Shown here piece after piece: positions 11,962 through 23,154 of a stretch of DNA of 64,000 nt. The translations under genes were made by a program, and so were the position numbers. The stretch covers positions 32,002,698-32,066,697 of the forward strand of contig CM049397.1 in the NCBI GenBank assembly GCA_026929865.2, read 5' to 3'. Under the pieces are notes generated by a model, which was not told the origin of the DNA, did not search any database, and was given only the letters and a program-made list of their open reading frames with translations. Source of the DNA: Hyperoplus lanceolatus. Its lineage: Eukaryota > Chordata > Actinopteri > Uranoscopiformes > Ammodytidae. Each line of letters opens with the position of its first letter. The first letter of the stretch is position 1.

Positions 11962-12062
11962 AGCAACAGTAACTAAGAGGGGCGGTAGCCACTCATCTAT
12001 AGCAACAGTAACTAAGAGGGGCGGTAGCCACTCATCTATAGCAACAGTAACTAAGAGGGGCG
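11962..12062 (+). repeat. 39-bp tandem repeat carrying a GC box, about 2.6 copies
   Basis: The unit runs from AGCAACAGTAACTAAGAGG through GGCGGTAGCCACTCATCTAT and repeats almost exactly. Each copy contains GGGGCGG, an Sp1-type GC box. Unit B has one version only (AGTAACTAAGAGAGGCGGGG near 24140-24160), placed just ahead of the zinc-finger first exon. This is therefore probably amplified promoter sequence of gene A. Confidence 0.85.
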
Positions 12063-12119
12063 GGGTTTCACGAAATACCCACGATACTTTGAGATCTCGC
12101 AGCTCAGCACCAAAGCCTT

Positions 12120-14885
12120 GAGAAGGGTAGATGAGCGCTTCGCCTACCAGTGCACTCCAAACATGCAAACACGCCCATATCTCCAAACACCCCATATCGC
12201 CAAAACCTACACTTGTTGCTATGGTTGCTCTCATCTCTGCACTAACTGTGTGAGTTATTTGTTCCGTTTGTTGGTTAATATCCCGCTAGCACTGCTGCTC
12301 TTGCTGCTCAATGTTGAGACCATTTCACCACAAAATGTTTAAAACAGGACATTACAGCACAGTTAAAAACAAGAGAATCACATCCGCTACATTAAACATG
12401 AATACTAAGTGCTCATAGTACAGGAGTTACGTCTCCAGCGAGAGTATGGATTACAACAGTCACTGGGACTGAAACAGACACCCCTCTCTTCTATATCAGG
12501 TATCAATACAAATGTTTTATTCGCCTACTTCTTACCTAATGTTATGTTTTGTTATTCAAAGGATGTTGTTGTTAGAAAATAGCTTAACGTTACAGACCAA
12601 ATAGCTTCTTATAAGTCTTATCTGAATGATAATTAGTATATGATAAAAATGATTAACATGTGTTTGTTTGTATATATTAAATTAGACTCATCTGGTCACA
12701 TATAAGGTAACAGGTTATTCACTGTTAACATTATTTTGGTGCAATTATAATTTATTTGACTATGTTAATTAATGACTAACATGATTTTTATTATGTGTCT
12801 TTTGTGAATAGATTTGCAACTCGAACACCTGATGACATTTCGGGTTGCATCAACAAAATGGTCTGGCTCCATAGCCAAATCAGCTGCCTAAAGAAATTAA
12901 GACCTGCACGTCCTTCAATGGTGCTTTGTTGGTAGTTACATACGTTATAATACATAAACAAGATGTTATTGTATTTTTAGACTTAAAGGCTAACTGCCTG
13001 GTCCCCCAAATACATCAGTATAATTAGGCTTTTTTCTCTATTTTTAGTGCCAGAACTTTGTACAACATTTTGTCAAAATCAATGAATATCTCCTCACAAT
13101 ATCTACCTGTCCTACTGTCTGCGAACAACATCTGATTTGATCACACCTACACTGTGTTGTCCCATTCTTTTTGTTTTGTTTTTGTTTTGTGTCTTGTGTT
13201 ATGTGTTTTTTGCCTCTTGTCCCCTCTTGAAAAATCCTTTCAGTCAGAAGAAATGGATAAGGGCATATATTTGTTTGATTCAGACCTCGAGGATTCTTCT
13301 TTCCAACGTCAGAGCTATACTTTGAACATATTTAGTGGCTTTTTCAAAACTCCTCTTCCATAACACAATTAAACATACTTCTGGGTTGCAAGGGGTGCGC
13401 GGTTGGTTTTTAATTTTTGTTTTTCTGATACGGTTTTTGTCAGGTGCAATTCATTCAAATCAAAGATGCACTGACCAATGGGTCTGCCATTTCGTGTCAA
13501 AACTTCTTGTCTGTTTTTGCTCGTACACCTGCTGTGGAAATGGACCAATTAAAGAACTTTGTGTCAAAAAGGTTCATTTAGTCTAACTTGGTAATTAACT
13601 TGTATGTTCATTAAATAAACGACTATATTCATTTGTTTGTACCTTGACATGTTTCACTACTTCTCTCTTCTTCGAAGCGCTGTTGCTTGACCTGTTGTGT
13701 CGCTGTGTTAAAGATGCGAAAGTACGAAACGCAGGTCAAACAAAGAAACTGCTGTTTCGAACATACAGTAACTTCGTGCAATTAACCGTAAACCTTTGGG
13801 GTGGAAAAAGAGGAAGGTGAGCCTTAACTTGGTCAGTGACCTTTGATTTGATAGGATTCTCGGCCTTGGGACGAAAATGTTATTTTAAACTAAGAAATAT
13901 TAAATAAAACCAGCCCCCTGAACATACGCCAACAACCTTGGCACCCAAAAAGAGATTGCATGTAGGGAGACGGGCGTTTGAAAATGTCCACTCAAGATTT
14001 TCAGAGAAGACGAACCACGATACTCTGATGAGGACATATTGCCTGCATTTGATGATTTCCCACAAAGGCAAGTTTCAACATATTTTAAAACAAAATTCAT
14101 TTTCATATCATTGTTGAGAAAATATATTCATAATTGTTTTGGTGTAAATAAACTTTTGAATATTTTTGTCATTGAAGCATCATTTAAGAACCTGGGAAAG
14201 CTGACTACACAACAACAAAAGCAGAACAGTTCAGAAAATAATATATTTTTTTTAAGATACTTAGACCTTTACAAAAAAGTGCATTTGCACATACAATCAG
14301 TTGGAAGCTTTTAATTTGTCTTTTTTTGATATGTCTGATATAAAATTTAATCAAACAATTGCATAGAAAACCGACGTGATAATGTTAAGCTAGCAGTAAT
14401 CATACATGCTCACAGTTTCAATAAGCACTACTCATAGACTTTAAAAGAGGGGTACTACAACTGCTAATAGGGAGCTAAAGGAACACTAGAGCAGAGGGTA
14501 TATCTCGCTCTGTCCGCCTGCGAGGTCTGCGAGACTCTCCTGTCAGTGCTCTAGGAAGGGGGAGGCAGGAGGCACCCCTGATCGTTGATTAGAGTAAAGA
14601 GCGATACTTGAGCGAAAAAGTCACCAATAACACCAGAAAAAGTAGATTTGTCTCTGGTCGCTTTTTGAAGAAAACGTCGCAGAGGTGTCTGAAAGTCGGT
14701 AAATATAGCGACAACATCCTAGTAACAACAATGGGACTGAGCAACAAGGGACTGGCTGCGCTTGAATTGTTCTGTGCAACCATCGCACGAGCTGTAGGCG
14801 TTTTTGGCGATATGGGCTGTTTGGCAGATATGGCGTGTTTCTGTTTGGCGCTCACTGGTACGACACGCTGCTCTAGACCATGTAG
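12120..14885. mobile_element. 2.77-kb TIR DNA transposon with 8-bp target duplication
   Basis: AAAGCCTT stands on both sides (12112-12119 and 14886-14893). Unit B has the uninterrupted site AAAGCCTC followed by the same downstream sequence (GTGCTTCAGAGCAGC). Inside the ends are roughly 110-bp imperfect inverted repeats, recognisable by CCCATATCGCCAAAA on the left and its complement TTTTTGGCGATATGGG on the right. The outermost bases are poorly matched. An 8-bp duplication fits hAT or P superfamilies. I recognise no transposase, only short possible exon pieces near 13250 and 14000. The insertion splits the promoter/leader of zinc-finger gene A. Confidence 0.85.
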
Positions 14886-14946
14886 AAAGCCTTGTGCTTC
14901 AGAGCAGCAGCCACAGAAGAGACCTGCAGGACCTCAGAGAGCAGTA

Positions 14947-15886
14947 ATGGAGGAGAACAACCAGGACCCGGACCAACAGAGCAGCGACGACTCCACGAGA
15001 CAAACAGCAGGCTCGCGCTCTGATACCACCGACGCTCAGGTTAGTGATCATGCCGTCAGATTAAAGACACGAGGGATAGTGGATCAGTATCAGACCGAAT
15101 GTAGCCCTTGCGTAGCGTGGAGTTAGCTGTTAGCTAGCAGTAGCATCCACAAGTGGTTGTGTTCATGAATATATAATCTCGTAACGGGACTTCGAATCTA
15201 GACGCCGCTATGGCGTATTGCAACTACTGCAGCTGATCCTCAATCTTCCTTTTGTAATTATTTTAATCGATCTTTGCAAATTATGAATCAATTTAAAATA
15301 TCAAAAGACTGGAATTGCGATTTTTACATGAATCGATTTCACCACCCCTATAAGCGCCAGACTCCTAGTCCAGGGGACTTCCCGTGTTTGCTGGGCTAAT
15401 AGCTTATTAGCTCAAATAACTAAAGATGTTTCTCGGGGGAAGGACGTGATTGCCTTGGAAGCTCTGCTCCTTTTCACGCAAGGCATCATGGGGGCTGGGA
15501 ATAAGGAAGATTTCACTAGTAAAGTCTAGTATTATGCAAGCATTGCAAGACTGATTTGACGCAAGTTGACAATTTTCTTTTGGTGAGAAAATATTTAACT
15601 GAAAAAGATGAAAACCCGAGATCTGCCAACTCCATAATAGCTGTTGCCCTGCACTCCTGTATTTACTGCTAAGCAGCTCTCCAAAGCCATTCACACATAA
15701 CCATTTAAAAAAAATCTTTTTCTAATTATTTGGAACACAAGATCCATGATGGTTTTATTGTCATATGCACAACAATTACAGAGCAGTCGCTGGCAATGAA
15801 ATTCTTTAGTCTTAAAGTGCATAAGTATACGAGAAACTCAAGTGGGAAGCTGAGACTTAAATAATAAAAAACAATAATGATAATAA

Positions 15887-15917
<31 letters not shown>

Positions 15918-18731
15918 CAGAAGTTTTATTTGTTTTATAATTTGTTATGGCACTTATATATTATGGCTATATTAGATAGTTTGGTGTGACAGTTATGAAA
16001 TGGGGAATAGTTTCCCTCTCACATCAGTTTAGTTGTGTTTTTATCATAGATGTGCGCATCGCCATCTTGTGAGATTTTTACTCCGCCTCACTCCTCTTGC
16101 CGAAAAGGGGAATCGAAGTCACGTCGGGGGGAGGGAGATAGCTGACGTATACCTCCGAGGCAAAGTGAGGGACAACGGGTGGAGAGCTGTCACTCAAGAG
16201 ATCGCGCCAATACATGTTCACCTCCAAAAGAATAAAAACTAGCGTGGGCCAAAAAAAATCACCCCCCTCAGTGTTGTCATGGAGATATGACCTAAACATA
16301 CAGACTAAAATGGTTTTGTGGACCAGGCTGTAAATAGGTTTAATAAGACTTTGAAAACGGCCTGTCTAACAAGTGAGTCAAAGAAAAACTGCTCGTCTTG
16401 GTGCCACCCCCAGTGGCACTTTCTGGTTACTACAGTTGTAGGTCACTTCCTTATTGGATGCCGGTAAAAGTCGCTGAGGTTGGGGCTTGGTTTATATCCT
16501 ACATTAAAGCATATACAGTAAGAGCTCCAGTGTACACATGAGGGGGCTTGGCTGGCTACAAATACAGACAGGTCATTTTAATTTTCCCTAAAATATATTG
16601 AGGCTTAATTTGCAGCTTGGGGCCCCCTGGTGGCTGTGGGGGGCCCATGCACTCTCATAGTCCGCCTATAGCCAGAAAAAACAGCTCTGCATAATGCACT
16701 GATACAACCCCGCCTACGTGCCCAGTGTAGCTTTGGGTTTAGAAGGATTTCTATAGAGAGGGAAGGGGAAGGACTTGATTGCCTTTTCTCAGCATTAGTT
16801 TGTCCTGCTCCCACATCATTAATATTGATATTTTATCAGTTCTTAAAATTATGAATGAAAGCCTGTCTCATTTTACCCGGAATCCGCTCTTTTTCATTGG
16901 GGATAGGAATAAGGTAGTTAGATCAGAATGTCCTCATCATTTTAGAGTCAAGTCTAGTATTATGCACTTTTAAAGACTGATTTGACTCAAATTGACAATT
17001 TTCTTTTGGTGAGAAAATGTTTAACTGGAAAAGATGAAAGCCTGAGATCTGCAAACTCAATACGTAGTTGTTGCCCTTCAGTCCTGTATTCACTGCTAAG
17101 CAAAACCACATGTTTCAAGGGTAACTGCACCCCCTGTTTGAGCATACTGCACGATTTTGAAAAATGCTTTCAAACCATGGATTCTGAATTCTGTTTTAGA
17201 ACCATTGTTTTGAAACAGTGTGTGTGATAATGCAGACACACTGCCGGTAGAAGTTAAGGGTGTTAACCCCCGAAATAACATCCTTGGAGGGACTGTATAA
17301 CAGTAGTAGCTCATGGACTAGCCATCGACCTGTAAAGAGCGTGCCTGGCTTTGCGGCGACGTGATGACGTACATGGGGTCAAAAAAGTCCCATGTACGTC
17401 ATTTTTCGAACCCGAAGGAAAAAGTTATTTTCAAATCTTAGTAAAGTTCTAAAATAATTTACAAATTTGCCAATAAATTGCCAATATTTAACATATTGCA
17501 ATTTTTCTCAATATTAATACCAGCATATATGTGTTCCTTAACAACAGAGTCATTTAATTCAGCTTCTATCTCAAAAACAAGTAAAAGGGTGCAGTTACAC
17601 TTTAACTGTTTCCAGCTCTCCACCCAGTCACACGTACACCTTTTATTTTTTTAAAACAATATCTATATTTGGGGTACTTTTGCCATATTAGATAGTTTGG
17701 AGAGACAGAGAGGAAATGTCTCTGTGATGGGGACTAGTTTCCCCATCACAACAGCTTAGTTTTGTTCATATTCTAAATTTACTTGGCCCATGCATTCTCA
17801 TAGTCCACCTATAGCAAGAAAAACCACTCTGTGTAATGCACTGCTACAACCCCGCCTATGGGGTTAGTTCATGGTATAGCTGGCTTTACTGTAACATCTC
17901 ACAAACTGTCTCAATGTTTTTCTTTCTCTGTCGCTATAGAACCCGAGACGAAGAAATGGAGACAAACGTCACCACTGTCAACACTGTGACAAATACTTCA
18001 CAACATCTGGACATTTGAAGATTCATCAAAGAGTTCACACTGGGGAGAGACCATACAGCTGTGACCAATGTGGGAAAACTTTCACTCAGTTAATTCACTT
18101 AAGTCGCCACCGTCATGTTCACACAGGGGAGAACCCATACAACTGTGACCAATGTGGGGCAGCTTTTACCACTAACCAACGCCTAAAATCTCACCAATTA
18201 ATTCATACTGGAAAGAAACCATACAGTTGTGACCAATGTGTGGCAGCTTTCACCACTAGACAACACCTAAAATCCCACCATCGTGTTCACACAGGAGAGA
18301 AGCCATACAGTTGTGACCAATGTGGGAAATCTTTCAGCACAGGCAGTAACCTAAAACAACACTTTCGCATTCACAATGGAGAGAGACCATACAGCTGTGA
18401 CCAATGTGGGAAGATTTTCACTCGGTTAAGTGGCTTAATTAAGCACCATCGCATTCACACAGGAGAGAAACCGTATTGGTGTGAACTATGTGGTAAAACT
18501 TTCACCCAAAGCAGTGGTCTAGAAAGCCACCAACGAGTTCACACTGGAGAGAAAGCATACAGCTGTGACCAATGTGGGAAAACGTTCAGTCAGTTTGGTA
18601 ACTTGAGTGCTCATCGTCGTGTTCACACAGGAGAGAAACCGTACTGGTGTGAACTATGTGGCAAAACTTTCACCCAAAGCAGTGGTCTAAAAAAGCACCA
18701 ATGTGTTCACACAGGACAACAACAGCATTGA
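14947..18731 (+). CDS. C2H2 zinc-finger protein A, nine fingers (two exons)
   Basis: Probable nuclear DNA-binding protein of 294 residues. Exon 1 (14947-15039) encodes 31 residues, [15 protein letters not shown] then [16 protein letters not shown], a polar acidic leader that is not KRAB, SCAN or BTB. Its CAG|GTTAGT donor joins in phase 0 to exon 2 (17940-18731). Exon 2 opens NPRRRNGDK, followed by nine fingers with HTGE[KR]PY linkers. Base-contacting helix residues (-1,2,3,6) by finger are TGHI, QIHR, TQRS, TQHS, TSNQ, RSGK, QSGS, QGNA and QSGK. The stop comes after TGQQQH, where a decayed tenth finger begins. The start was chosen because it is shared with gene B; the frame is also open upstream to 14608 through transposon DNA. 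An AATAAA at 19115-19120 is the likely poly(A) signal. The DNA target is unknown. Confidence 0.9.
15727..15835 (+). repeat. Possible LINE 3'-tail-like interspersed repeat
   Basis: The text TTTTATTGTCATATGCACAA followed by GCTGGCAATGAAATTCTT resembles a tail common in teleost genomes. Family assignment from memory only. Confidence 0.35.
16040..16498. mobile_element. Insertion in the first intron half of gene A, unclassified
   Basis: About 460 bp present here are absent at the matching point of gene B's intron (about 25440-25465) and of the second half of this intron (about 17765-17785). The flanks TTTATCATA and TTTATATCC may be a decayed target duplication. No terminal inverted repeat was found. 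Confidence 0.5.
17118..17601. mobile_element. TTAA-target MITE, 484 bp
   Basis: The ends AGGGTAACTGCACCC and the complement AAGTGTAACTGCACCC form the TIR. The right flank is TTAA and the left flank TTCA, presumably a mutated TTAA. Gene B reads GTGTTTAACTG without interruption at the homologous point (25307-25317). TTAA targeting fits piggyBac or Kolobok type elements. Confidence 0.75.
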
Positions 18732-19114
18732 TGTGGACAATGTGGGAAAAATGTTACTGTTGGGAGAAAGACCTTAAATCCCACCAACGCCTTCACGCTG
18801 CATCACTGTGAATATTTCCATGGCACTAGATGGTTGCTGTTTCCCCATGTCCACACCCTGATATCTGTGTGTTTATAGCCTGAGATTCTCTACTAGTTGA
18901 TGGTTGATTGACAGTAGCGTTATATTCTATACCGCATGTATGTTAATGTAGCTACATGCTGGCACAAACACATTTCATTAGTTAGGAGTCCATTACTTGC
19001 AAATTACACATATTTTATTCATGATGTCCAAACGTTTCTATACTTACATTTGACTTTTATTCTTGTTTTGAGACAAATAAGTGTTCACTGCTAGAACAAT
19101 TCAACTAACACTGT

Positions 19115-19120
19115 AATAAA
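19115..19120 (+). terminator. Poly(A) signal of zinc-finger gene A
   Basis: An AATAAA about 385 nt after the stop codon, followed by a T-rich stretch. A second AATAAA occurs about 65 nt later. Confidence 0.5.
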
Positions 19121-20384
19121 GTTTTTCTCACTCCATTCGTCAATAATCAATTATTTTTTTTCTTCTATTAATCCCATTCAAGTTAATAAATCCCAAACGA
19201 CTCCATGTTATGTTCTGCTGCTTGACCCTGATCAGCTTATTGTTTACCAACGCTGCCACAAACCCATGAGAGACTTTGGGATTTTTTTTTTTTCATTTTT
19301 ATGTGTGATAATTTACCCGTGATTGGGGCTTTTAATATGAAGACATGAGTTCACTGCATTTACATGATACAATCTCATTCATTATTTCTTTGTATTTTGT
19401 ATTATTATCATTCCACTTTCCTATTCTCATGTTTTGTATGAATTGTATACATTACTGTAACTGTATCTGCACGTTTCTTTTATCACTTGGAATTTTCGAA
19501 AGGTTGAAATCCTGCATGACTATTTTGTCACCTACTAGCGTTTCATGACATTTTTTAAATTTTCAACTTAACTTACTTGAGCATCCCATACACTAATGGA
19601 TGGATGAATATTGGTACCATTTCTTTGGCTCTCTACTATGTTATATTTGTGAATGGCAAAAACAATAGCTGTCAAACCAGGCTTTGTGGGGTTCATGAGT
19701 GTTTTAATAATAAACGATGAGTATTTGTGAAATCCCAACACACAGTCTTTTATTACTTCAACCGAGATTCTACAGAACCTAACATGTTCCAAGGAGAAGA
19801 GCTGCTCTGATGTTGATGTGTGTTGCTGTGTATATGGAGTCAGTGGCTGATGCTCCTTGTTACAAACCTGTATCTCAAGCTAATTTCAATCCCTTTGCCT
19901 GATATGATGATCGCCCGGCCAGAGTAATGTGAGCTTCACTTGGGCCATGATAGGAATGTCATTCAGCATCACCTTCTCTTGTTTTGTGGTGCATGGCAAC
20001 TTTGGATGTGTTAGGGCCACCCTCTGGAATGACTTGCATAAGAATAAGATGCTGGGTTATATGTACACTCATCGGCCACTTTATTAGGTTACTGTATATG
20101 CCTGGATTGGAAAAACAATTAATTTGTCAGTGTATAGTTTCTCTCCACACAACAAAAATGTCATGTGTTTTTGTTTTTTTAAACCTTTCTTTGTTCAAAG
20201 CTGGTCCTGACCACTGGACAATGTTTTTCCCTTGAGGGTGAGGCTGTAGTGCTGTGTGTAGCAAAGGGGCAAAAACACACATTCCACCAATTATATTAAC
20301 TAGTAGAACGGACTCCTAGGTTCAACAATCTAATGTTAGACTATGTTGTAGTATTTGTGATTCTTATTGAGCAGACATAGCAGC
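19121..20384. other. Gene-free part of unit A
   Basis: No gene is seen. A short text near 20068-20095 (CATCGGCCACTTTATTAGGT) matches a widely dispersed vertebrate repeat tail. Unit B lacks most of this stretch: its matching sequence jumps from about 26935 to the CATGCACCAGACGGG block. Confidence 0.45.
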
Positions 20385-20388
20385 TTAA

Positions 20389-20764
20389 AGGTGCAGTGTG
20401 CAATATGACATCATCAAGTGGTACAATTCTAGATCTCAACAGTTAGTCTCTATGGCTCCCGTTCAGAGAAGCAACGGTAAGCCTTCAAGAACATTCCAAC
20501 TGGTAGTTCTGATGGACACAGTGTGGCCAACTGTTCCATTCTGTGCTTCTGTAGAGCTGATGACATTCCAACCATGACGCTTCCAATATGGCGGCGCACA
20601 GGCCTGGGCCCCACGTAGGGCCATATAAGAGACCCTTTCTAAGGCTAAAAAATAAAAATAAAAATCAGCTATTATGCACTAAATTAAACGTACTTATGGA
20701 TATTATAATTATTTTCTACTAAGTCTGCTATGACTAAACTCCCCACATTCTACACACTGCAGGT
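20389..20764. mobile_element. TTAA-target MITE, 376 bp
   Basis: Flanked by TTAA at 20385-20388 and 20765-20768. The ends AGGTGCAGTGTG and ACCTGCAGTGTG (complement strand) form the TIR. No coding capacity. The AGGTGCAGTGTG start is a common fish MITE signature. Confidence 0.8.
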
Positions 20765-20917
20765 TTAAATATGCAGACCAATTAATATGAAATGTTTTGA
20801 TAACCCTTCACAATATCACATATCTTTAAACAAAAGCAATCTACATGCACCAGACGGGTGTAGGTCTCCTACAAAGTGACATTAACAGGTTAACAATGTA
20901 TGTTTTGAGTTTTCAGT

Positions 20918-22832
20918 AGCCCCTTTTACACTTCCAGTGAAAGCCGGGAATATGCCGGAATTTTGGCCCTCCGCCCTGCTGTATAAATGCGACCGTTGCG
21001 GAACGAGGGAAGAAAGGTGCGAGAGATTGTTCCGGGAATTTTACTACCTCGGGGGGTAATAAGATTCCCGACACAATCAGTTCCGCCTCTGTTTAAATGC
21101 GGCCAGCTTGTTGTTGCGGAACAGGGGGGCGTTTGACGTTCCATAGCCTACGTTCTAAACATGCGACCATGTTAGCAGTTGAAGGACGTGTGTTTAAGAT
21201 TAACCACGGCGGCCTGATGTCCCGTAAAAATCACCAAATAAAAGGAACAGCGTATAATCTAGCAGGTCATAAGGTCCGCTGCTCAATACAAACCCCCACG
21301 CTTCATTTTGCAGAGTGTATGAGTCTATTTTTGCCTGGGGGAAGTTGTACAATGGGAAAGCTAGGCTAAGATCGCCGCTGCTATTATTATCCTAAGTCTG
21401 AGCGTATATCCACACTTTAGTTCTGTCTACAGTAACGTGACTTCACACACTGTGTGTATGTGTATGTCTGATGTCTGTCAAAGAGACTCGCTCACAGCCA
21501 ACCTGTCACACAAACACACACACACACAGACACAAAGGTGAAGCAGTGAGCAGCGGAGTGATTTTTGTCAGTTTGGTTAAAGCCACTACGAGTAACATGG
21601 CACGTTGGCGTCCCCTTTGGACAAAAGCAGTCGTATTTTTACGACGCCCGCTGTCGCAAAGCTGTTTTCTAGCGCGTGGCAGGCGCGTGAGTGTGAACTG
21701 AGAAGGGAGCAATATAGTGCATGTCCGTGTGTTGAAAGTGTGAGGACTCTTTTCGGCTCCGTGAGAGTGGTTTTGACACTGCATGAACTAATGCCAGTCA
21801 CTGCCACACGCACCTGATTGCAATGAGTTGATGCAGCAGTGTCACCTAACTACTCTCTCTCACGGAGCTGAAAGATTACGTGTCCGACTCCTCACAGAAA
21901 GCGAATGAACGATAGACGGCAGTTAGTATGGATCACGATGAGGTAATATGTTTGTGTTGTTGATGTAAATAATGACTATTTCAGATAATGGTTATCTGAT
22001 GATGGTGAAGCAAAGCAAACTTTGTGTTAGTACCAACCACTCATTCATTTAGGAGTAAACACTGCAGTCTAGTTTCGCTCTCGTGAAATTGTATACACGT
22101 TGCTTGGCAACGCCCTCGTCCCCCGTAGCATATATCACTCTCCCTTTTAGCTTTTCTTCATTGCATTTTCTTTTTTTTCTTTGATGGTTCAGCCCCATTA
22201 TCAGTCATTATGACGACAAATAACTGTATCAAACAAGGCTCCCGCTCCCCTTCCCTCACCTGGAGGGATAGGCTTCTCAATTCACGTTGCTGCGCCACAC
22301 TGAAATCTGCGACCAATACGGATATGGGACCATAGAGCTTGCACGAGCGAACTGAAAATCGGACTGGGTGTGCGACCAGACCAAAAGCAGTAATAAAAAC
22401 TATTTAAAAACGTCTTTCTTTGCACTGATGGTCTCGTTTGCTGTTAAAGGTAATTTATGATTATCAGAGGAAACATGAGGCTGTTTAAAAGATATTTAAA
22501 TGTTACTCGTAGCCGCTTTAACAGTCCCAGAGATGTTGGACTCAGCGCGTTGCGAGATCAACGGGCACATCGTGGGGACAGTAAAATACGGTCCTCTTAC
22601 TGCAAGCTCCAGCACTTCTGCTCTCAATTCACCGGCCAGTGTTGTTGTTGTAAAGCAGCTGACTGTTTACAAGCACCTCTTTCATTCTGGAACGCTGTGT
22701 AAAAGGGGTTTCTGATGCGCCAGCAAGCCGGCGTTGCTTTGTTCTGTGTAAATAACACAGAGGCAAGCAAGGCCGGCATATTGCAGTGATGTTGTTCCGT
22801 CAATATGCCGCAATCTCTGTGTAAAAGGGGCT
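20918..22832 (-). mobile_element. TIR element (AGCCCCTTTTACACAG family), copy 2, inverted, hosting a nested MITE
   Basis: Read on the - strand its first 340 bp match copy 1 almost base for base, including the GCCGGC palindrome. The + strand left end is AGCCCCTTTTACACTT and the right end CTGTGTAAAAGGGGCT. It also matches copy 1 around the CA/GT tract (21470-21575). No flanking duplication is visible, and 20918-21460 has no counterpart in copy 1. The far end may therefore belong to a related element or to a rearrangement. Confidence 0.65.
21581..22517. mobile_element. Nested TTAA-target MITE, 937 bp
   Basis: TTAA at 21577-21580 and 22518-22521 flanks ends reading AGCCACTACGAGTAACA and TGTTACTCGTAGCCGCT, a clear TIR. 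Copy 1 of the host element has the unbroken site GACTGTTAACCAAACTG at about 11363-11379, so the target TTAA is directly visible. A diverged fragment of its interior recurs at about 39538-39652. Confidence 0.85.
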
Positions 22833-23039
22833 AGTGTCACAAAGGTGGTGTGGAAAAAATAATTTTTGTTAAGGAAACACTTCACTCAGGTCCAATATGA
22901 AGAAATAATCTTTATTTAAAGGGTCAGCAATTCTGGAGAACGTTTGTTGTCAAAATCATTTAGTTTGGCAAAATCAGCGAATATCTATTCAAAATCCGCT
23001 ACTTGTCCATACTGTGTGTGTGCTGAATACATATCCAGT

Positions 23040-23154
23040 GTTAATACACAACACAGGCTCTGTAAACGGGCATGTTGCTAGCCACGGTGGGCCCCTTTTG
23101 TTTACATACCCTTTGATTACATACCAGTTTACAGAGCCTAGGCTTCGTATTAAC
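23040..23154. repeat. Fold-back inverted repeat
   Basis: The left arm, GTTAATAC then 7 bases then AGGCTCTGTAAAC (23040-23067), is matched in inverted order by GTTTACAGAGCCT...GTATTAAC (23127-23154) around a loop of about 59 bases. About 21 of 28 arm positions pair. The sequence could be a small MITE. Confidence 0.65.

Larger units (their letters stand above)
15040..17939 (+). other. Intron of zinc-finger gene A, with internal duplication
   Basis: A 2.9-kb intron whose two halves, about 15440-16740 and 16755-17935, are diverged copies of the same sequence. Shared landmarks are the AGTCTAGTATTATGCA blocks at about 15525 and 16950, and the CATAGTCC[GA]CCTATAGC blocks near 16660 and 17800. Gene B's intron has a single copy. 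Two insertions are listed separately, and an (AAT)n run lies at 15885-15915. Confidence 0.75.

Noticed and set aside
13137-14314. Short exon-like pieces inside the 2.77-kb element (for example MDKGIYLFDSDLEDS)
   Set aside because: Possibly remains of a transposase gene, but no catalytic motif or splice chain could be followed, so no CDS is called.
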